Source: Eptesicus fuscus (lineage: Eukaryota > Chordata > Mammalia > Chiroptera > Vespertilionidae). Taken from it: 64,000 bases of DNA. The stretch's first letter is position 1, and each line of letters starts with the position of its first letter. The notes beneath the pieces are model-generated. The model searched no databases, was not told the DNA's origin, and saw nothing but the letters and a program-made list of their open reading frames with translations. The stretch is taken from contig NC_072482.1 in the NCBI RefSeq assembly GCF_027574615.1, positions 58,923,325 through 58,987,324 of the forward strand. Direction: 5' to 3'. Of this stretch, positions 34,438 through 47,033 are shown piece by piece. A program made the translations under genes and the position numbers.

Positions 34438-34489
34438 CCTCCTTATTCTTAGGGCTTGGCTCAAGAACTTCCTCTGGGAAGCCTTTTAA

Positions 34490-34714
34490 CTTAGCCCATT
34501 CAGGCTGTTACAACATAAATACCATGAGCTGGGTGTGTTAAACAACATACTTTTTTCTCACAGTTCTGGAGACTATGAAGTCCAGGATCAAGGAGGCAGC
34601 AGATTCAGTGCATGGTGAGAACCTGCTTCCTGGCTTCTAGACATCCTCACATAGCAGACAGAGAGAGAACAAGCCATATGTGCACTCAGTCTCTTAACTG
34701 TCACAATGTTATGA
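34490..34714 (-). mobile_element. MaLR-type LTR fragment, antisense (tentative)
   Basis: 'aataccatgagctgggtgtg', 'ctcacagttctggagactat' and 'ggtgagaacctgcttcctgg' follow an MLT-like LTR read backwards. Confidence 0.55.
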
Positions 34715-35095
34715 GGTTAGGGCTATTAATATCTCCATTGCATAGATGGGGGCACTGAGGCACTGAGGGGTCAAGAAATTTTCCCTGAGGTTGCCGAAAC
34801 CGGTTTGGCTCAGTGGATAGAGCTTCGGCCTGCGGACTTAAGGGTCCCAGGTTCAATTCCGGTCAAGGGCATGTACCTTGGTTATGGGCACATCCCCAGT
34901 AGGGGGTGCGCAGGAGGCAGCTGATCCATGTTTCTCTCTCATCGATGTTTCTAACTGTATCCCTCTCCCTTCCTCTCCGTAAAAAATCAATAAAATATAT
35001 ATTTTTTAAAAAATTTTTCCCTGAGGTTGCACATCTAGTAAGAGGCAGGCCAGGGATCTGGACCTGGGCTATCTAGCTCTGACAACCACATTCTT
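34715..35095 (-). repeat. MIR SINE split by a Ves SINE
   Basis: The antisense MIR strings 'ggcactgaggcactgagggg' and 'gcacatctagtaagaggcag' lie on either side of the Ves insertion at 34795-35010 and join into one MIR when it is removed. Confidence 0.8.
34795..35010 (+). mobile_element. Ves SINE inside MIR
   Basis: Near-consensus Ves ('accggtttggctcagtggat'; 'aggttcaattccggtcaagg'). The target duplication 'aaattttccctgaggttgc' lies at 34776-34794, repeated with one extra T at 35011-35030. Confidence 0.97.
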
Positions 35096-36844
35096 AACTG
35101 TTATACTCTTATGTCCTATCAAGTCATACTGATTAATTTTTATAAATAAAATTAAGATGTTAACACCTCATTTTATTTAAGTACATATGAAATCACTTTT
35201 GGGGCCACAGGAAGGTCACCTCAAGGCCATAGGGCTTCATCCTCTAAAGCAGCTGAAACATAAAATCACTATCAGGGCTGCAAAGGCCATGGGTACCAAG
35301 AAGCCACAGAGAGAGACTTTAACCTTGGAACCCCTAACCAAAAGCACAAATCACCATGTGCAGGGGAGGGTTTCATATACTCTTGGGCTTGACCTACCTT
35401 CTTAAAAAGTGGATAAGGGCAGGGTGAAGAGAAAGGAGAGGATTCTAGGAAGAGGACCCGGCATTAGCAAAGGGATAGAGGGCAGGAGTGCATGGGTGTC
35501 TAGAGAATGATAAGTAGGTAGTATGACTTAAAAGCAGTGGTTTGAGACAGAAGAATTTCTATGGAAATGACTTATAAAAATGGTAATCTTAAAATATGGC
35601 ATGATTCCACATGTCAGAGATCAACAGAGAATGCATAGAGAAACCATTTATTCATTAAACACGTGCTCTTGAATGCCGATTGTGTTTACAATGCTATGCC
35701 AAGTGTGGACATAATTCGTGAAATCTCCAGACAAACAAAATTCTGAGAGTTCAGCCAGCTTCAATGACAGCAGCAGTCAATTTGATTTTCCAATTTACTG
35801 TCAACTTGTAGTTCAGCGGAGTGATTTCTTTAAACAGTCCCAGTACTAAACTCCTCCAAATACCTACTTTGAATAAGGAAACAACGTTTTTATTAAGGGG
35901 CCCCTAGACGTATATAACAAATGTCATCTAATTTTATCAACATGCAAGTACTAAACATATTTACCGTATCGAATGCAATCGAGAGGATTTTGAAAGGAAA
36001 TCCATCTGTCCACTTGAGCCTTCCTGACAGCCTCCTTCTGGGAAAGGAAGCCAGGAATGAAACTCAGCCTCTAAAAGTATATTTTTAAAAATTAGTAGAT
36101 GTCCATTCTCGGGTTGGGGGGTTTATTGTATTTCTTCTTGTGTACTTTTCAATCTTCCTCTAATCACCATCTGTTTTATTCAGTTCCTATGACTGCCCTA
36201 ATTTAAGTAATATTTACCTGAGCTTCAGTCAATATTTGACATTTTTAGTAAATGGTTTACTATGATACTGCTTCAACATTTATTAAGCAGTTAAAATTGA
36301 GTCTGTACCTCATCTTGTGTTTATCTTTGAACAGAGCAGGTAGAGCACAGGTGCCACGGTGGAGTTCAGAGCTTATATTTAGCGGCTCGACCAACAGTCA
36401 TCCTGCGGACTTGGCAACCTGTGCGACCAAGGCTGTTACCAAAGAGCAACCAGCTGCGCAAGAACCAGGAAGCCTGTAGATTAGTGGCCCCACTAACTCC
36501 AACCCTTGTGGGAAGAAGCCAGTCAAACTTAAAACTCCAAATTAACTTTTAATTGATCTTGAAGCCTATGCCGAGAATGTCACTCTATTCACAGCAATCT
36601 AATACCTTGAACTATTCCTCATCTTCTACATTTCTTTTCCATCAGGTGAAATTCTGGAAGTACAGAATGCTTCCTCCTAGAGCCACAGTCAATCAGCTTT
36701 TGTGGCCAAAGCAAACTTGCAGAAGGTGGGAAGGTAGAGCTAAGACTGACTTCTTTGACACCAGTAAGTGCTTCGAGTCCCACTCAGAAGGAAGGGAGAA
36801 GGATGACCCTCTATTGACTAGCCTGTGGATCTGGAACCCAAGCT
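35096..36844. other. No gene recognised
   Basis: About 1.75 kb of unassigned DNA. A plus-strand frame at 36553-36972 (139 codons) carries no recognisable domain. Confidence 0.4.
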
Positions 36845-36990
36845 CATTCATCCTACAACTATTTGGAGCATTTATGTGTTACTCTGTACCAGGCACTATG
36901 CCAGCAGCTGAGGCCAGGATGTTGAACAAAACAGACCAGATTCCTGCTGTTTCGGGGACAGACAGAAAATAGGCAAATAAACAAGAAAAA
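36845..36990 (+). repeat. Ancient LINE-type fragment (tentative)
   Basis: The string 'accaggcactatgccagcag', 'ttgaacaaaacagaccagat', 'cagaaaataggcaaataaac' is a widespread old mammalian repeat motif, probably of L2/CR1 origin. A sister occurs at 50840-50965. Confidence 0.45.
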
Positions 36991-37159
36991 AGTTCAGATA
37001 CTGATCGTTATAAGAAGTTTTAAATAGAATAAGTTGATATTGTTGACTGGTGTCTCCTCTGGATTGACCATCAAAGAAGAACCCTCTGAGGTGGTGACAG
37101 CTAAGTCTGAAAAACTAGAAGGATCGCTATGGGACAATCAGGGAGAAGAGCCCCTGCCC

Positions 37160-37515
37160 GCCGCCAAAATAAATCCATGTCCTAACCCCATACCTGTATA
37201 GGACCTCATTTGGAAATAGGGTCTTTGCCGATATAATTAGTTAAAATGAGATCATACTGGATTAGGGTGGGCCCTTAATCCAATATGATGGGTGTCCCTA
37301 TAAGGAGAGGGAAATTTGGACACAGACAGGGAAAACGCCCAAGACAATGGAGGCAGAGATTGGAGTGATGCGTCTACAAGGAACACCAAGGACTGCCAGC
37401 AACACCAAGAGCCAAGAAATTGGCATGGAATCGATTCTCCCCTAGAACCTTCAGGACAACCCGACTTCCAACTTCTAACCTCCAGAACTATAAGAGAACT
37501 GTAAGTTGGAGATAC
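37160..37515 (+). mobile_element. MLT1-type MaLR LTR
   Basis: The sense order 'cctcatttggaaatagggtc', 'tactggattagggtgggccc', 'ggaaatttggacacagacag' and 'cttctaacctccagaactat' is diagnostic of MLT1. Both ends are eroded. Confidence 0.82.
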
Positions 37516-39190
37516 TTTGTTCTGGCAGACTTAGGGAAGAAATACAGATGGAGGGCGCTCCCAGGAACTACACTTGTTAGGGAGTGAAGGAAGCAGGACC
37601 AACAGAGGGAGATGTTGAAATAACTGTGATGTAGCTAAAAAAGTGTCCTCAGTCCATGAGGAGCTCTGGAGTTGGGAACACCCTATAGAAATGACCCAAG
37701 TGGAGGCAAAGAGCCTTTATGTCTCCAGGATGGATCTGTCATTGGATTGGGGTTGCCCCAGGGAAGGGGTGAAACCTTGGGTGAGGCAGCTCCATTCTGC
37801 TAAAGGCAAGTCCCAGAGAGGGGCTCAACTGGGAGCCATCAGCTTTCAACAGTCAGCAGCTAGAGGCTTGGGGTGGTAAGAGCCTCTAACCAGAAGAGAG
37901 ATCTGGGTAGACCACCGCCGTGCCCATTACCAGTGGCCACATTGTCTGAGCTTGGGAAGGGCTCAGGGGCCCAAAGAGAAGGGCGTCTGTTTCTTTAGGG
38001 ACCAATTGACTAGAGAGAGAATAAGAGGCAGGGGAGAGACAGAGTGAACAGAGAAAGCAGAGGGACTCTGAGAGCTTGAAGAGGTTGAAAGGCCTTTGGT
38101 CCAATCCCACAACCCCACATGGGACTATACCCCAAAACCAGGAGAAAAGAACAGGCTGCCTTCTGTAGAGTGGCCCTCTCCCTGGAAAGTGGAGAAGTTC
38201 TTCCTTACTGTCCGCTAGGATCAGCCTTCCTGGGACTCAGTTTTCCCACCTTGCCAAACCTTTTTCACACAGTCATCTGCTTATTCCCAGCAGACAAAAG
38301 ATTTGCTGAGCTTTATTTTTTTGTAGTTTGCTGTGGAACTTTTTTCCAGCTACACACATTCTCTCCCACGTCCATTCCCAGGGAGGACAGACTGCAAAGT
38401 GGCTCTTTATCAGAGATGGACACTGTATACTCACTCATCAATTCCTCTCCAAATCAGGTCCCACAAAGAAAAGAAACTTGCAAAATAAAAACTTCTTACT
38501 ATTTCCAAATATTATCATGCCTCACAGTTCAACCCAGTTCTGCCCCTTGAAGCCTGGTAGGTCCTCCTACAAGACTAGACTACAGTAATCTTTGGATTCC
38601 TTGATCTCTTCTCTCCATTGCCAGACTCCCTGATTTTTCTTTCATTCTGATTATGCCCGATACTCAGAATTTGGTGGTCCCCCTCAGTTTGGCTTCTCCA
38701 CCACCAGTATCTCCTGGTGTATCAGGCAGGGGAGTGAGGCCTGAAATCAGAGGCAGACAGAAATCAGAGAATATTTGCTATAATCCCGGCAAGATTCGAT
38801 GAGGGCCTAAATTTAGGCAGGGCCAGTGAGTGTTCAATGCCCTTACCTTGAGGGATGCCAAGGCCACCCAGAGGAGCTGGATTGAGGATGTAGTGCCACA
38901 ATCAAGGCTGAGAGATAAGGCAAATCAGAAAAGCAGACAGCAGATCAAGAGGGATTCTAAAAGCAGGAAGAGATGTTCCTAGTAGTTTTTGGTGAGATCC
39001 TCCAGCAGGTCTGGCAGGCACGCTGGCAGGCTGAGAGATAAGGCAAATCAGAAAAGGCAAATCCTTTAATCAATTACGTTAAAGGATTGACATGAGACAG
39101 CCATGGGAATGGAAACAACAGAAAGGAAATAGATTTATCTATAGAATCGAATAACCAGTTGTAGTGAGCAAAGGACCTGATACTCTAATT
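37516..39190. other. No gene recognised; one local duplication
   Basis: Unassigned. The word 'ggctgagagataaggcaaat' plus 'cagaaaag' occurs at about 38907 and again at about 39029. A 10-bp perfect stem ('aatcctttaa'/'ttaaaggatt') lies at 39060-39088. A 143-codon plus-strand frame (38119-38550) shows no family resemblance. Confidence 0.4.
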
Positions 39191-39196
39191 TCATAC

Positions 39197-39765
39197 TGTA
39201 GGGGAGGGAAAAAGACTTTCCTCTATCCTCTAGTTCAGTGACTGGGACCTGTCAATTAAACTGACAAAAGACAGATTAATAGGAGAAAGGCATACACATT
39301 TTATTTGATGTTAATATTTTAATTTTTTTAATATGCATGGGAAGCCTTAAGAGAAAGGAAGTGAAGACCCAAAAAAGCAGTTAGACCCAGGAGCTTAAAT
39401 ACCATTTTAACAAAAGGTGATAAATTTGTGGAGAATTTACAAGACAGAGGAAAAGTCAGGGTAGGCTTCTAGGGGTGGTAAATTGTGGGAAGGTAAATAT
39501 ATGGAGGAAACTAATGAGACATAAGGGTGATTTTGTTTGTGCAGACCCACCTCAGTGCCACGTCCTGTCTCTAGTGATAATGGTTGATCTCTTAAATGGG
39601 ACTGGGGAGGAACTATCTTCACAAAGGGGAATTTATGACCTGCTTTTAGGCTAATAGGAGGAGGATGGAGAACTCTTTCTGCATTTGCTCATCTTAATTA
39701 CCTTCAGCTACAAACAATTTTTATGCCATATTGGCATACTTAAGGGTAGCAAATTCTAATCTCTT
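39197..39765 (-). mobile_element. ERVL-type LTR, antisense
   Basis: Opens with 'tgtaggggagggaaaaagac' (the LTR end in reverse) and contains 'aaaagacagattaataggag', the reverse of the family motif. Shared strings with 53756-54290 ('aaattgtgggaaggtaaat', 'cctgcttttag') show the two are copies of one family. No gag, pol or env sequence is attached. Confidence 0.65.
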
Positions 39766-40408
39766 TCAATATTCAAGTCTGGGTGGTTAGGGAAGTGGGA
39801 GGGACATGCCCAAGTTTCTAACTTGGAGCCTGAGTGAGAAGTGGTGGCATTCACTAATGCAGGAGAGAAACCAAGTGGGTAGGAATAGGGAGAGAACGTG
39901 CTGAGAATGGGTTTCATGGGAGAGGCAGAAAGCAAGAATTGGAATGATGAAAGATAGCGCCTTGAGGGGGAGCAGTCTTGAGGAATAGCAAGGTCCAGGA
40001 TGATAAGGAAGAAGATGACACTCCTTGGAAATGGGCAGGTCCAGGACCTGCAGGCTTGAGGCCACCTTTCCCGACAGGGCTGCTTCGCCTCTCTGTAACT
40101 ACACACAGCAGTTATCGATCCCTCCCAGCATTGGTCACTTAAACAATCTGAAACTTTTACATGACTCTTCAAGTCACTGATAGAAATTCTAAACAGGCCT
40201 GAGCCAAACACTTACCTTGAACACGCTTGGGGAGTTCCAAATATGCTTTTACAGTTATGAAGGATTTTGTTTTAAATAATTAGGAAGAAATGCCAAGATA
40301 TTTCTGAATACTTATGTATTCAGTTTTCTAATCCCTCACCTCAGTTACTTTCCCATGACAGCTTGATCAGAAGGCATAGCAGAGAGAGAAGGTGAAATAT
40401 TTTATCTT
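39766..40408. other. No gene recognised
   Basis: Unassigned. A 151-codon minus-strand frame (39756-40211) lacks any recognisable motif. Confidence 0.4.
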
Positions 40409-40796
40409 GTGGTTTATTGCTGGGGCTGACCAGCAGCCCCTGCACGACAGATGAACAGATTACTCTGAGTTTCACTGTAAAAGAGAAGGCTAAGGGACGG
40501 CCCGGCTGAAGAAGCCAGGCAGCCTCGATTGCCTGCCTCGTTAGGCTTTTATTGGAATTTTTATCTTTAGGTACAATCAGTAGGGTGAGTAATCTTGGGA
40601 GGACACATGTGTTTACATTGTCCTCTAGGCAAGCGCATCCAGGGATTAAGCATAAGGATTCCAGTTAACACCCGGGGGTCTACACCTGCACAGACTTGTT
40701 TGGAAAGGTCAAGGAATAATTAGGGGCGCCGCCTTCAACACTCCCCTAAGTCTCCCCTAAGTCGGAATTCTGATAAACAGGCAGGCAGCTTTCCAC
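40409..40796 (-). mobile_element. Endogenous retroviral LTR, antisense
   Basis: On the minus strand it shows polyadenylation signals (reverse of 'ggcttttattgg' and of 'ggtttattgctgg') in the spacing of an LTR R-U5 region, and the ends 'tgtgg...ccaca' are inverted. It is distinct from the ERVL family nearby and probably a class I or II solo LTR. I found no target duplication, so the ends are tentative. Confidence 0.5.
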
Positions 40797-40932
40797 ACAC
40801 TTCCCTTTTCTCAGAATGTCCTCCTTACAAACTTTCCAACAAAGTCTCGTGTGCTCTCCAACAGTTTATTTCCCAGATTTTATCTCGTATAGGTAAGTCC
40901 GATCTCCTGGATTCTATAGTCTCCATGTCCCA

Positions 40933-41225
40933 TCTATATATATAAAAGACTAAGTGACTGATCATCCGTCTGACCAACCGACCAACTGGCCAGTACTTAT
41001 GACATGCACTGGCAATGTAAAAATAAACATTGACTCGTGCACACATAATACATATAAAGCTCAGCTGGTGCCAATCGCACACATGTGTTTCTATCTGTCA
41101 TTGTCAATTGTGAATTTGGTTGTTTTTGTTAATATTTCTATTATAGAGAAAGGGTGAATAGCGATATTAAAATATTCTAATTAATTTCCTTTCAATGTGC
41201 ACAAATCCGTGCACTAGGCCACTAG
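40933..41225 (+). mobile_element. Non-autonomous Helitron, AT-rich subtype
   Basis: 5' 'tctatatatataaaagacta' after A; 3' 'gtgcacaaatccgtgcacta' hairpin then 'ggccactag', followed by T. The interior is AT-rich ('gcgatattaaaatattctaa'), unlike the GC-rich Helitrons at 17600 and 58478, so it is another subfamily. Confidence 0.9.
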
Positions 41226-43271
41226 TAACTAATAAAAGGCTATGCTTCTCTCAGTAAGATACATGCAAAGTGCAAAAAGGCTCTTGGACTTTCTAGTAGT
41301 GATATGTTTTCTCTTGTATCTGGATCTGAAAAACTCAAATTTAATATTCAATTCTAGGATAGGAAGGGCTAAGGAAGAAGAATGAGAGCCTGCTGCTGGA
41401 TGTGCACAGACTAGATGACAAGGAGCCTAGAGGAAGGAAGACAAATTGAGTCAGATGAACTGGTTTCTTGCCTAGGCCTTGTCTTCTAGGCTCTGGGAAG
41501 TGAGCAGACCACTGAGCTTCAGTTTACTAGCCCCAAAGTGGGACATCACTCTAGTTTACTATGCCTGGTTTAGTAGGTTAGCATGAGAATAAAGATGAAA
41601 CAATAAATGGGAAAATTCTTTGCAAACTTTAGCTATTAGAGATGTACTTTCTTAAAAAAAAATTAGGGAAGAACCACTGGGCCTGCATTTAAAATATTTA
41701 GCAAGTCTTTGTTTATTAACTCTTTGCCCATTGCTATGCATAATCCTTCCCATCAGCAAGATCCTTTGAAAACCAAGGGCTGAATGAAGAGCTACTTGAA
41801 TCTGGTTGCAAAGCAAAGCCTGTCCCTGCCAATCAAACATAAACCTCGAGGCCCATCACCGCAGCAGTGAAAGCCATCTGCCTGTAAAACACAGTAAAGA
41901 GCAACTTTAAATTCCCTAAAGGCAGGGGGGTGCTTCCTGGAAGGAGCAATTACACTCCTTCAACACAAGAGGGTCTGTAGAGGACCCTCTTGCCAACGCC
42001 TGTCGTTCTTTCTGGAATTTTTCATTCTCATGTGGATAATTTTCTGATGCTTCTCTCCACCCAAAAAGCCCAACGGTTCCAGCCCAGCAGATCAGCGTTG
42101 CAGGTTTACTACAGGAAATGTTGTAAATACTGATTCCCCTCCCCCCCCCACCCCCGTGACAGTTTTCCAGGTCAGGGCTGCCTCTTCCCCGAAGCTACAT
42201 ATGTGTTGCGTAGGACTCAGGGGGTGGCAAAGAGGAAAGGTAAAGATCGACACTAACCTCCCACTCTCCGCCAGCTCCTGGGGGAGCTTGCTAACCCTGG
42301 AGAACCGCCTGCTCTCAGAAGCTGGAGACTCTGGGTGGGCTGTCGGCACCAGACCAGGGCCCACTCCTTCCCTTCTCTCCCCATAATAACCACTGCTCAA
42401 CAGTCTGAGGCCCCAGGCAGGTAAGTGGCTCATAAATTGTTCGGTAAAGGGTAGCTGTTAAGATTACTAATAGCATGCTATGTGCTATGGGATACTTAAG
42501 GGAAATATATGGCCCAATTTGCCTTGGAGAAGTTTAAATCTATCAATCCAGGTGGGTAAGTGTTTTAACACAGAACTGGGGAGAGCAAAGGTCTTATCCC
42601 TGATTTTCAGCGGGAAATCATCTTGCATTCGCATGGAATGCCCTTGAGGCTTGGACAGGTTGAGTAATCTCAAGGTCATACATTTGGCTGGGACAAGAGC
42701 AGGGTCTTCCCCTAGCCGCCTGGTTCTCTGTAAGACATTGCTCATCGGCCTTCAGTTCTCCAGAAAGTAGCATTTGCCAGTCCCAAAGTGTCAAGTACAC
42801 AACTGTACAAATGGATCGCTCCATTGTTTTGACTAGCCTGAAGATATTTGGGTCATCTCAGACTGAGGCTAACTAAATAGCCAGAGCTATTTCCAAACCA
42901 GTGATGGGCCAGGGCACAGCAGATGAAGTGAATCCCACCCACCCAGAGGCACATAGATGTAAATTAAGAGAGAGGGGCAAAAAGTAATAAACAATGTAAC
43001 AGCAATATGACAACAAAGGGAAGAGCTTGAATATATTAACAGCATTTTCTTTAAAAAGAAATGTGGCAGGGTGGAAAAAGGAAGAAGCAGAAGTGGCCTC
43101 AAGGAATGTTAAGTACAAAGACATGTTGATTAAGAAATGTGGGTAGCTGCACGAAATAAATATAAAAGAAAAGCCAAATGAGGTAAGACTCTGCCACTAC
43201 AAGAAATTAGAGAAGATGAAGATCCTTCCTTTACGTCGCTCTGGCTCTCAGGCAGGCGCTCTCATACAGTA

Positions 43272-43316
<45 letters not shown>

Positions 43317-43745
43317 CTGCCCGAATGCACGCGTGGTAAATATTGTGAATGCAGCACAAACCACCACATCAAAGCTCATCATCCTCCTATTTCAAGGCTG
43401 CTACAACTCCAGAACTTGAGATCATTTATTCAAAGAGCTTTTCAAATGCTACAGCTACAAAAGCCTCTTGACCTTTCTATTTCTTGCCTTTAAACTCAGT
43501 TGAAAAGTCCTTTTCTTCTTCGCCCGCCACCCTGAGATGGAAGTCTACAATACCATTAGCAGCTCTAAGATGGTGAACAGCGGAGTGCTGCCTAATTAGC
43601 CAGTAACTTCAACCCACTGACTGGACTCCTGGTGGTGACAGCACCACGCCAGAGATCTGCCCTTGTGATGGCTCAGAAAAATGCATTATCAGTGTCGGCC
43701 GTACTTTCCCTGACCCCCTTAGCATCCTTTTTCACAGACTCTTCA
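41226..43745. other. No gene recognised; MIR piece and (CA)n
   Basis: About 2.5 kb. An antisense MIR-like stretch lies at about 42555-42740 ('taatctcaaggtcatacat'). A (CA)n tract of about 21 units lies at 43272-43314. Opposed open frames at 42092-42433 are not supported by any domain. Confidence 0.45.
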
Positions 43746-43749
43746 GATT

Positions 43750-44880
43750 CAATTTTTTTTTTATTTTCATTAGTAAACTATTTTTAAAAAAGAGTTACAG
43801 GCTTACAAAAAAATTGAGTACAACCTAGAGAGTTCCCATATACCCTCCCTCCCCCAGGTCCATGTTATTAACATCTTGGTTACAGTAGATGAGCTAATAT
43901 TACTACTTTATTATTAACTAAAGTCCACAGTTTACATCAGGGTTCATTCTTTGTGTTGTACAATCTGAGGGTTTGAACACGTATAATGATATGTGTCCTT
44001 CATTATGGTATCATACAGAGTAGTTTTACTGCCTTAAAAATCCCCATGTGCCCCACTTATTCATCGCTTCCTTCCCCAACCCTTGGCAACCACTGGGCTT
44101 TCTTATTATCTCCATAATTTTGCCTTTTCCAGAATGTTACGTAGTTGGAATCACGCAGCATGTAGGTTTTTCAGATTGTTTCACCTCGCACTATACATAC
44201 ATTTAAGGTTCCCCCATGTCTTTTCATTATTTGATAGCTCATTTCTTTTAAGCACCGAATAATATTTCATTACCTGGATGTCCCACAGTTTATTCATGCA
44301 TTCACCTATAGAAGGATATCATGGTTGCTTCTTAGTTTTGTCAATTGTGAATAGCGCTGCTATAAATATCTGTGGGCAGGTTTTTGTGTGGACATAACTT
44401 TTCATCTCCTTTGGGTAAATACCAAGGAGCGTGATTGACAAATCATACAGTAGGAGTATGTTTCGTCTTGTAAGAAACTGCCAAAGCTGTTTTCCAAAGT
44501 GACTGTACCATTTTACGTTCTCACCAGCAGTGAGTGAGAGTTTCTATTGCTCCACATCCTTACCAACACTTGGTTTTGTCAGTGTTTGGGATTTTAACGA
44601 TTCTCATAGGCATGCAGTGGTGTCTCACTGTTGTTTTAATTTGCAACTCCCTAATGATATATGATGCCAAGCATCTTTTTATATTCTCGTTTGCCATCTG
44701 TACATCTTCTTTGGTGAGGTGTCTGTTCAGATCTTTTTCCCATTTTTAAAGTGGGTTGTTTGTTTCCTTATTGCTGAATTTTAACCGTTCTTTGTGTATT
44801 TTAGATACCAGTCCTTATTTGGTGTGCCTTTTGGAAATATTTTCTCCCAGCCTGTGGCTTGTCTTTTCATTCTCTTCAAG
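43750..44880 (-). mobile_element. Old L1 3' region, antisense
   Basis: More than 1.1 kb of antisense L1: 'gagttcccatataccctccc', 'ccccttggcaaccactggg'-like text, 'gaatagcgctgctataaata', 'gtgtctgttcagatcttttt' and 'tttctcccagcctgtggctt', all in the expected reversed order. No frame survives. An old, eutherian-wide subfamily. Confidence 0.85.
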
Positions 44881-46265
44881 GTCCATCTCCTTTTCTGAAT
44901 CAGTGAGATCTCTCTCTTTTTCCTCCCTGTTTCCTTGGAAAGGCCTTCTCTGTTTGTCTGAAAACTGAGGAAAAGGAAGGCTCTATATCTAAACTCTCAA
45001 AGTCCTAGGAAGGGAGTCAGACAAACCAAGTCCTGAAACAACCTGACAGTCCAAGTTCTAAGGAGAATCAACTACCAGCTGCTACAACACTGAGCTGAGA
45101 AAATAAAACCTGCTCTTGCCTCTGCAGAGCCTGGAATGAACCGTCCTGAAAGCAGCTGTGCGCTGTAAGCAGATGTTTAACTCAGGGAGAGCCCCCTGCA
45201 CAGTGGTGCGTGCAGTAGTTCTCAGTTGCCATCCCCTCCTTTCACACGGTCTATTGGGGAAGGTTGTGGCTGATAAGTGGACTGACCAGCTGGCTTTCAT
45301 CAGTGCATGAACACTGCATGCAAAAGGAATAAATAAATCAAATCTAAGAGAGTTAAAAAGGGATATGGTTACATCTCACCAATAAGTTCATTATTTTCCA
45401 CATTGGCTCGGCTCTGGACTATATCAGAGAAATTGGTGGTGTTTTCTAACACAGCCCAGACCACCAGAAGAGGCAGCGTGGGCAGGATCACATGCAGTCA
45501 AGCATGTACTTCAGCACAGAGGGTTCAGAAAGACCAAGAAAGTCATCTAAGGAACAGCGGCCTGAGAAATGATCCCAAAGAGAATTCTGCAGTATCTTCT
45601 CTAAACTTCAGTCTCACACTTGCCCTGATGTCCATGTGCAAACAGGATGAACTCATTATGCGGGTTTTCTCCATTTGCGGGCTTTTCGCTGTTGCCAAAT
45701 ATAGGTCCCAGGAATTCTCTTTGATCACTCATTCTGGTGCGTTTTGGGGGCTCTCTCTGTGAGACACTGTGGAACAGAAGAATATAACCCTTTTTGCAGT
45801 GTAACAAAAGGCACCTATAAAATCCGCTGTAACACATCCATGCTGACTGGGCCATGGGCTGACAAGACCAAGAAAATTCACTTAAAAAGTGAACTGTCCC
45901 CCACTCACATACTTTATTTCAAATAAATATAAAATAAATGTTGGAGAATTAAAAATATTCTATTACTTATGATGACTCCATCAATGTTTTTATATTTGTA
46001 TATCAAATAATATACCAAAATCTATTTCTCTTTCTCTCTCTCGCTCTCTCTGCCTCAGCTGCTGGTGACCTCAACATGGGCTGTGTAGCTGACTTGAATG
46101 ATCCCATATGAAAGGGCCAAGCTACGCCCTGGGTTTCATTGGACAACTAACCAAAACCTCAAAAATGGGTTGGCCCACTCCTGGGACCATCAAGAAGTGC
46201 TGAAAAAGAATACTAATTAACAGACATTCATTCTTGGCTATTTTTCATGGTCTGCCCTACCTTTT
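44881..46265. other. No gene recognised
   Basis: Unassigned. Opposed open frames around 45403-45855 have no family resemblance. Confidence 0.4.
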
Positions 46266-46269
46266 CTAT

Positions 46270-46880
46270 TGAAACAGGAATTTTAGGGGTAAAATAGGAC
46301 AGGTTTAGGAAATTTTAGAAATTTTGGAAATTAGGGGGACCATGGAGGAAGCACAGGGCTGCAGAGCAGCAGAAGGTATATTTCCATAGAATAGGGAAGC
46401 TGAAAAGCTGCAACAGGTACATTTCCATAGAACGAGGGAGCTGGGAACAGCAACAGGCCTATATTTACAAAATTAAGAGAAGGAGGCCCTTCATCCAGAA
46501 GGAGAAGAAGAAAGCCCAAAGGGAATAGGAAAAGAATAAGGAAGGAGTGGGGGAGAACCTCACACGTCCCATGTGAGGTTCAACCTTTGAGCCCAGGAGT
46601 TACTATAGCAACCAGTCTAAGGGAATAGTGACCAATCAGAGGGGATATCAAGGTACCAGGATCTGCAGCCTTTATAAGCCATAGGGAAAAGGAACTCAGT
46701 GGGATCCTTTCCCCCTCCCTACTTGGGAGACCATTCTGTGGGACTCTTTCCCTCTCCCCATGTGGGAGTCTGTACTTGTTCTTCAATAAATCTCCACCTT
46801 TGCTATACCACTTTCTATCCGTGGATTCATTCTTCGATTTCAGCAAAGAATCCGGGTTCCAGTCCAAAAATTCCATTTCA
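46270..46880 (+). mobile_element. Solo ERV LTR with intact ends
   Basis: 611 bp, starting TGAAACAGGAATTTT and ending AAAATTCCATTTCA (inverted ends), flanked by a 4-bp duplication CTAT (46266-46269 and 46881-46884), as for gammaretrovirus-like ERVs. It contains a CCAAT-type 'gaccaatcag' (46630), a TATA-like 'tttataagcc' (46671) and a poly-A signal 'caataaa' (46784), in promoter order. A roughly 50-bp imperfect repeat ('tatttccatagaatagggaa') lies in U3. No internal viral genes are present, so it probably arose by LTR-LTR recombination. Confidence 0.85.
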
Positions 46881-47033
46881 CTATCATAAATTTAAATAAA
46901 TATATAATGGTGACATGTGTTTAGTACGTTAGTGGAAGACAGGCATCTCAAACTCCTGCTGAGTTTTCTTTGCTGGTTACTAGATACTCCTTCTTCCAGG
47001 CAGCTGACAAAGCTGTAAAAATTAGACATTTAT

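Noticed and set aside
34064..34489. 141-codon plus-strand frame with His-Thr and Arg-Glu repeats
   Set aside because: Runs through the (CA)n and (GA)n tails of two SINEs; not a gene.
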